This document shows, piece after piece, positions 61,620 through 64,000 of a stretch of DNA of 64,000 nucleotides. Below the pieces are notes generated by a model. That model was not told the DNA's origin, searched no databases, and saw only the letters and a list, made by a program, of their open reading frames with translations. Made by a program: the position numbers and the translations under genes. Position 1 is the first letter of the stretch, and the number at the start of each line of letters is the position of its first letter. Source of the stretch: Volvox africanus (taxonomy: Eukaryota; Chlorophyta; Chlorophyceae; Chlamydomonadales; Volvocaceae); assembly GCA_030268105.1 (NCBI GenBank), contig BSDZ01000021.1, positions 558,001-622,000 on the forward strand, in the 5' to 3' direction.

Positions 61620-64000
61620 AATATTCCTTACAGAACATAGTGCCACAAATCATGTGGCCTACTCTGAATGCTCTACTCAGGCTTTCCTCCCACCGTTCCC
61701 CCTTTGCGCTTCTACCTCCTCCTTCTCCTACCTCTCTTCAGCATCAAGTAGTCTGACCCTCGTCACGGGGCGTCACACCACCGCATCGCAGTCGAGCAGC
61801 AACTCAGCTGGAGGTAACAGGAATGGAGGGGCGAAAAGGGTGTTTACGCGGGAGGGGGGCCTGGCTGGCTGGCTGGCTGGCTGACCCATTAGGCAGGTGT
61901 ATAGTGTGTGTGTATTTCTCTTCCGTCCGAAGGCTGGGAGAGAATGCCATGTAGGGTACACATGCGACTGCACAAAGGCGCAGCGTACTGTGGCTGAATG
62001 GCGTCTGTGGGCAAGTTGTTCGTTACGTTGGGTGGGAGGGGCGTGTCCTAGGGGGATCTGAATGAATGCTGTGCGGCTGTTCCTAAGCTTGTGGACGTGG
62101 CATTGACATCGCGGATGGGTGCTCTGGGCCACTTTGTCATCTCATCTGGCGAGAAGGCGGGGAAGGACAGTGGCATGGGATCCTCGAATATATCCAATAT
62201 ACTGTTTGGATGGTCTGATCCTTTCCCGTCTTCCCCTGCTGTTGCTGTCCCCTGCTGGAATACTAGCATTGTGACATTACCGAACCCACTATCAGTTGTC
62301 AGTTCTCTCTCTCTTGTACAACAACTGATTCCGACCACAACTGCAGGTTTCCATTTGGCGCTCCGAAACCCCAACACGCAAGCGCGGATTGACGCATCAA
62401 CGCACAGACTTGGTAATAACTCGGAAGCCAGCTACTGCGCGCTGGCTGATGCACTGCCCTCACGGAACTACTGGGTCATGGATCTGCAGCGAATGATGCA
62501 AGTGGCGTTTGTACGGGTTAGTACAAGTTCTTCGTTTTACTGGTTACTGGCGCCGTCATCAGTGGACTAGCACCCCGCACCCACCCGTCATCCCACTCCA
62601 GTCCCATCTCGGAACCATTCCAGCTCCACGGCATCGCGACCCCGTGCCTCCGAGTCCGCTATTCGATATGACAGCACCAACACCGTTCCGTTACCTCCCA
62701 TTTCCTTCCCCGCATCTCCTCCCTGTCCTCGACTGCCCCGGAACACCTCCCTACTAGACTCTCTGGCAAGCAGAGGATCTCTCCAGCCTTACCCGCGACC
62801 CCCTGTACGATCCCTTCCTCTCCTCTCGCCTCCCTCCCCTTGCCTCCCTTGCCTCCTCTTCCTGCCATCCGCAGCTTGCACGGCGACATTCCCACGCATA
62901 CCTACACCCATACCCCCCACCCCCGCCTCCTGGCACCTTTCCCTTGCCACTTGGGGGGCACCTCTGATGGGCTGCACCCCTCAACTCAACTGAAGCATTC
63001 CGTACTCCCAATAACGAGGATTGCTGCTGTTCGCTGTGTATGCCTGTCTATTGTGCTTTGAAATCCCGTTCCGTCCCCTTGCCCCTTTCACCCCTTTCCC
63101 CTTTCTCCCCCCCCGAAGGTCCTTGGACCGCATGCGCCGGGATCTGGATTGGAAGTAGTCGTACGTGTGCTGGACGACAGTTGGGACGGTGCCACGCACC
63201 CAGGCGATGTGTTTGGCCCCGTCTGCTCGCCCACCACTGGTCTAGGGGGGGCCAACAAAACCCTCACCACGGAGGCCGGTCCCGAGGGTGCCTCTGGGGA
63301 GGTGGCGTGCAGGGATGCGGCTTCTTCGGGATATGCTGTTGGCAGGTGTGTGTTTGCGTGTGTATGTTCGGAGGAGGGGTCAAGGGGCGAAGATTCGTTG
63401 GGAGTTTGTGGGCAATCTATGAAGAGAAAACGAACGGAGGCACCTAAGTGGCGAATTTTATGCTGGTGGTTGTTCAGCCGGTGGTGCAGGTGGTGCCGGC
63501 CCGAAGGGTTAAGTGCGCACTCCCTCCTCCTCCCTTTCCTCCTCCTTCCCCCTCAACTCCCTCCCCCTTCCTCTTCCCTCCTCTTCCTCCACCTCCTCCG
63601 CGTTCCTTCAGTATCAGCACCAGGATTCGTTTTATTCGACTTCCCCCTCATCCTCCTCCCCGTACTTCCCCTCCTTCCCCTCCCCTCCCTCTTCCCCCTC
63701 CCCCTCCCCCTCCCCCTCATCCTCCGCCTCCTGCATCCAGAAAGTGGCTTCGCGCATGCAGTACTGAATCTCGTTGTACATTGCCGTATTTCCATCGTGC
63801 AGGTATGTGGCAATCTACGTGGAGGGTACGTACTCCGGGAAACAGTCTCTGCTGTTGTGCCAAGCCTACGTCTACATCAACGGTACGTCAGGCTGGGACG
63901 ACGTGTACGGCTACGCGGGCCTTACATACGTACCGGAGGGCCTTATTCCTGAGCTTAAGACGGCGACCAGCAGAGATTTCTTTGGTGGCGGCGTGGTGGT
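37413..64000 (+). CDS. giant membrane-anchored protein with repeated F5/8-type-C (FTP lectin-like) domains; 3' end beyond window
   Basis: Exon 1 (37413-37557) starts at ATG and encodes a Cys/Arg-rich head and one hydrophobic segment ([20 protein letters not shown]), a likely signal anchor. Further exons: 37711-~37920, 38303-38496, 39391-39549, ~40067-40205, 40366-40775, 41229-41320, 41650-41756, 41942-42067, 42423-42464, 42853-43108, 55528-55718, 56187-56233, 56946-57193, 57509-57541, 58098-58175, 59628-59780, 60505-60647, 60950-60996, 61166-61470, 61742-61813, 62347-62516, 63119-63345, 63803 onward. From 40366 on every junction keeps phase. Four modules show galactose-binding-fold signatures: a DLG strand ([29 protein letters not shown]) and a closing strand ([32 protein letters not shown]). 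This suggests an extracellular glycan-binding or wall-associated protein. N-x-S/T sites are frequent. The N-terminal ~500 residues match no family I know. Confidence 0.75.
39775..40046 (+). repeat. long CA/CATA/CAGA microsatellite in an intron
   Basis: About 270 bp made almost only of ACAC, CATACA and CAGACA units, in the intron between exons ending at 39549 and starting near 40067. Several open frames over it are artefacts of the repeat. Confidence 0.95.
40230..40315 (+). repeat. tandem CACCCCA-type minisatellite
   Basis: Three to four imperfect copies of a unit of about 25 bp built from CACCCCACCCCACATACGCA, in the short intron before the exon at 40366. Confidence 0.8.
43161..43186 (+). 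repeat. GTAT microsatellite at the 3' border of LINE copy 1
   Basis: About six GTAT units directly abut the 3' terminus of the minus-oriented element. In element orientation the RNA would end in (ATAC)n, so the repeat is either its tail or the target. Confidence 0.85.
43847..48639 (-). pseudogene. LINE ORF2 of copy 1: AP endonuclease, reverse transcriptase, C-terminal Cys/His cluster; two lesions
   Basis: ATG at 48639. The endonuclease begins [11 protein letters not shown] and [10 protein letters not shown] in one frame; after the G run at 48090-48095 it continues in another with [18 protein letters not shown] and [10 protein letters not shown], the catalytic signature of the family. Reverse transcriptase follows: [46 protein letters not shown] and the active-site [10 protein letters not shown] (~46230). 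A TAG interrupts the frame at 45557-45559 where copy 3 has GAG. The frame then runs to 43847 with [21 protein letters not shown], a zinc-knuckle-like group near the usual zf-RVT position. The enzyme would nick target DNA and prime reverse transcription there. Confidence 0.9.
48584..49723 (-). CDS. LINE copy 1 ORF1-like protein (379 aa)
   Basis: Pro-, Gln- and Ala-rich protein with a basic Arg/Lys-rich end ([13 protein letters not shown]), suggesting an RNA-binding role like other LINE ORF1 products. No CCHC knuckle or RRM is recognised. Its ATG overlaps the preceding frame by 8 nt and its stop overlaps ORF2 by 56 nt. The same frame is intact at 51054-52193 in copy 2, so the arrangement is a family property. 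Confidence 0.75.
   Translation of the reverse strand: MADFQDLKPTRMADTWWVKMAPGSPSLPHQSLFSLGRPGGSSNQGMLMASRLRAAVEEAPFLVPCKPPPRMELNHQQDLNRQRLQLHQPIPPTQPIARHRGPDPSSSMANTVLSVADVLRQHPLGPPRQPAPSSLVPLPPGAPQPTAPPPRLLPQDIVNAAATAAVAREAAAKAAAAACKARTPTTTTNVITDQPNGGTTFPTQRPLVNNPIAVNAGPQGSIPGMLQPQTTSLPSQQQHPRVPKATPNAPATVQITTVGGADQHAAQQLPPQPASKPDNQDVVKEVNSPAGHSHSRTWAQQRPSNSHAPTSTQQDKICKQRLTYLPEEERAQRHMAQTERARQARKAKLALRRTQRESTLSGGISKETPRPRQTPTWPS
49716..49946 (-). CDS. LINE copy 1 small overlapping frame (76 aa)
   Basis: A Pro/Ser-rich 76-residue frame that starts 13 nt before the stop of the upstream frame and ends 8 nt into the next (ATGGCTGA overlap). Conserved in copy 2 at 50831-51061. It may be a real small product or the middle of one ORF1 read by frameshifting. 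Confidence 0.55.
   Translation of the reverse strand: MALIITCSRQGTPETGASPPPPKQPTHNSGGSHQKPPQDAASFLGDFRVPSSLSPPAIPSFLAQAYSSETIIQAHG
49934..50257 (-). CDS. LINE copy 1 first frame (107 aa)
   Basis: Starts [18 protein letters not shown] and ends [11 protein letters not shown]. Conserved with few substitutions in copy 2 (50523-50843), with one codon missing there (NVVQEM against NVQEM). No known domain is recognised; hydrophobic/charged alternation suggests a folded domain rather than disorder. It is the first frame after the short 5' leader. Confidence 0.6.
   Translation of the reverse strand: MAQRFINLEQIQRDLPAGTPVLLDQESVALDIHWPADSNPADIHAQLFGPLTDAIIAKVHEVMVANMPGLPCSLPKVGRHHQYKHPNGNVVQEMTILLPKGARAWLL
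51054..52193 (+). CDS. LINE copy 2 ORF1-like protein (379 aa)
   Basis: Full-length counterpart of the copy 1 frame at 48584-49723, with only one residue difference noticed (MANFQDL against MADFQDL). Overlaps the previous frame by 8 nt and the endonuclease frame by 56 nt. Confidence 0.72.
   Translation: MANFQDLKPTRMADTWWVKMAPGSPSLPHQSLFSLGRPGGSSNQGMLMASRLRAAVEEAPFLVPCKPPPRMELNHQQDLNRQRLQLHQPIPPTQPIARHRGPDPSSSMANTVLSVADVLRQHPLGPPRQPAPSSLVPLPPGAPQPTAPPPRLLPQDIVNAAATAAVAREAAAKAAAAACKARTPTTTTNVITDQPNGGTTFPTQRPLVNNPIAVNAGPQGSIPGMLQPQTTSLPSQQQHPRVPKATPNAPATVQITTVGGADQHAAQQLPPQPASKPDNQDVVKEVNSPAGHSHSRTWAQQRPSNSHAPTSTQQDKICKQRLTYLPEEERAQRHMAQTERARQARKAKLALRRTQRESTLSGGISKETPRPRQTPTWPS
52138..53042 (+). 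pseudogene. LINE copy 2 endonuclease fragment of ORF2
   Basis: Starts in the frame opened at 52138 ([21 protein letters not shown]), shifts frame at the G run 52682-52687, and continues as LIWAGDFNF up to GGSRLDRI, where a TAG ends it. Reverse transcriptase is absent, so it cannot transpose by itself. Confidence 0.8.
53059..54656 (-). mobile_element. LINE copy 3, internally deleted
   Basis: Minus-strand order: RT from just before its FADD motif, then the thumb and following region, up to CNDIS, after which about 1.4 kb of ORF2 C-terminus is missing and the sequence jumps to the 3' untranslated region (53060-53325). The jump joins the equivalents of about 45003 and 43610 of copy 1. At the upper end the copy stops in the RT region with a doubled ATACAGCAG next to GTAT repeat. 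Confidence 0.82.
53314..54627 (-). pseudogene. LINE copy 3 ORF2 remnant (RT C-terminal half and downstream)
   Basis: A 437-residue open frame with [10 protein letters not shown], then the region that is interrupted by TAG in copy 1 but open here ([12 protein letters not shown]). It ends through the deletion junction at about 53325. Fingers and endonuclease are missing, so it is a relic. Confidence 0.85.
54657..54845 (-). mobile_element. LINE 3'-end fragment (copy 4)
   Basis: Nearly identical to 43170-43362 of copy 1 (GTTACACTGTGGGCGACTCG and onward). It breaks at GGCCACTTAC, exactly the sequence at which copy 3 begins at 53059, and is followed by GTAT repeat. It looks like the missing 3' tip of copy 3, displaced to the other end. 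Confidence 0.8.
54846..54915 (+). repeat. GTAT microsatellite at the right border of the LINE nest
   Basis: About 17 uninterrupted GTAT units, then imperfect continuation to about 54950. Together with the repeat at 43161-43186 it brackets the whole nest. Confidence 0.92.
55080..55180 (+). repeat. GT/GTAT-rich microsatellite
   Basis: Irregular GTGT, TATG and GCAT units over about 100 bp in the large intron of the FTP gene, 350 bp before the exon at 55528. Confidence 0.85.
58339..58735. repeat. 397-bp inverted repeat (foldback element or small-RNA precursor)
   Basis: The outer arms 58339-58433 and 58641-58735 are essentially perfect reverse complements over about 95 bp, beginning ACAAACTTTTGTCGTGATCG and ending with its complement. 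Pairing continues inward with mismatches and small bulges: CATCCCAACAGGTTATAAGCC against CATCCCAACAGGTTATGAGCC, then GATGTCCATCCCC, leaving a loop of a few dozen bases. It lies in the intron between exons 58098-58175 and 59628-59780. It carries no transposase. It may be a non-autonomous foldback DNA element (MITE) or, being a long hairpin in a transcribed intron, a small-RNA precursor. Confidence 0.9.
61537..61620 (+). repeat. hexanucleotide TCTGCG / CGGCCT microsatellite in an intron
   Basis: Tandem CTCGGC and GTCTGC units follow the exon ending at 61470. Open frames over this stretch are repeat artefacts. Confidence 0.85.
63500..63725 (+). repeat. pyrimidine-rich CTCCTCC / CCCTCCC tract in an intron
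   Basis: Some 220 bp of almost pure C and T, ending with repeated CCTCCC units, between exons 63119-63345 and 63803. It lies too far from the acceptor to be only its polypyrimidine tract. Confidence 0.75.

Overview
The window is nuclear DNA of a green alga, most likely a volvocine relative of Chlamydomonas/Gonium/Volvox. Genes are rich in introns with GT..AG borders (donors mostly GTGAGT or GTAAGT-like). Proteins have Ala/Gln/Pro-rich low-complexity stretches and plastid-type leaders. TGTAA, the volvocine polyadenylation signal, follows several genes, and introns carry long CA, GT and GTAT microsatellites. Names rest on motif recognition by eye and exon models on splice borders plus codon phase; no search was run.

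Layout. (1) 375-1115 (-): first three exons of a beta-type carbonic anhydrase that runs off the left edge. (2) 3638-5170 (-): intronless RIBA-type riboflavin enzyme with an intact DHBP synthase half and an apparently dead GTP cyclohydrolase II half. (3) 5975-7460 (-): complete seven-exon anthranilate synthase beta subunit. (4) 7775-12942 (+): eleven-exon plastid M48 metallopeptidase (PGM48-like), divergent from (3) across 314 bp. (5) ~14237-17827 (+): glycerophosphocholine acyltransferase (GPC1/DUF2838), both ends uncertain. (6) 19257-20994 (+): six-exon GPR1/FUN34/YaaH acetate-transporter-family protein. (7) 22930-24440: decayed LINE pieces, followed at 24539-25126 (+) by the last two exons of an AAA+ ATPase with no visible upstream exons. 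(8) 26315-35541 (+): a protein of roughly 2,300 residues with an FHA-like N-terminal region and a C-terminal tandem BRCT resembling animal MDC1. (9) 37413 to beyond 64000 (+): a very large surface-protein gene with an N-terminal membrane anchor and at least four F5/8-type-C (FTP lectin-like) modules.

The largest intron of gene (9), 43109-55527, is filled by a nest of one L1-like non-LTR retrotransposon family. It holds one nearly complete copy (-), a second 5' portion inverted head-to-head (+) forming a palindrome with ~2.6 kb arms, an internally deleted third copy (-) and a short 3'-end fragment. GTAT microsatellite flanks the block on both sides. The host reading frame stays in phase across it, so the host gene appears to tolerate the insertion. 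Another intron of the same gene holds a 397-bp hairpin with nearly perfect ~95-bp outer arms.

Neighbouring genes are not a pathway cluster. Plastid metabolism (riboflavin, tryptophan, plastoglobule proteolysis), lipid remodelling, acetate transport, DNA-damage signalling and a surface lectin-like protein simply lie side by side, as is usual for a eukaryotic chromosome.
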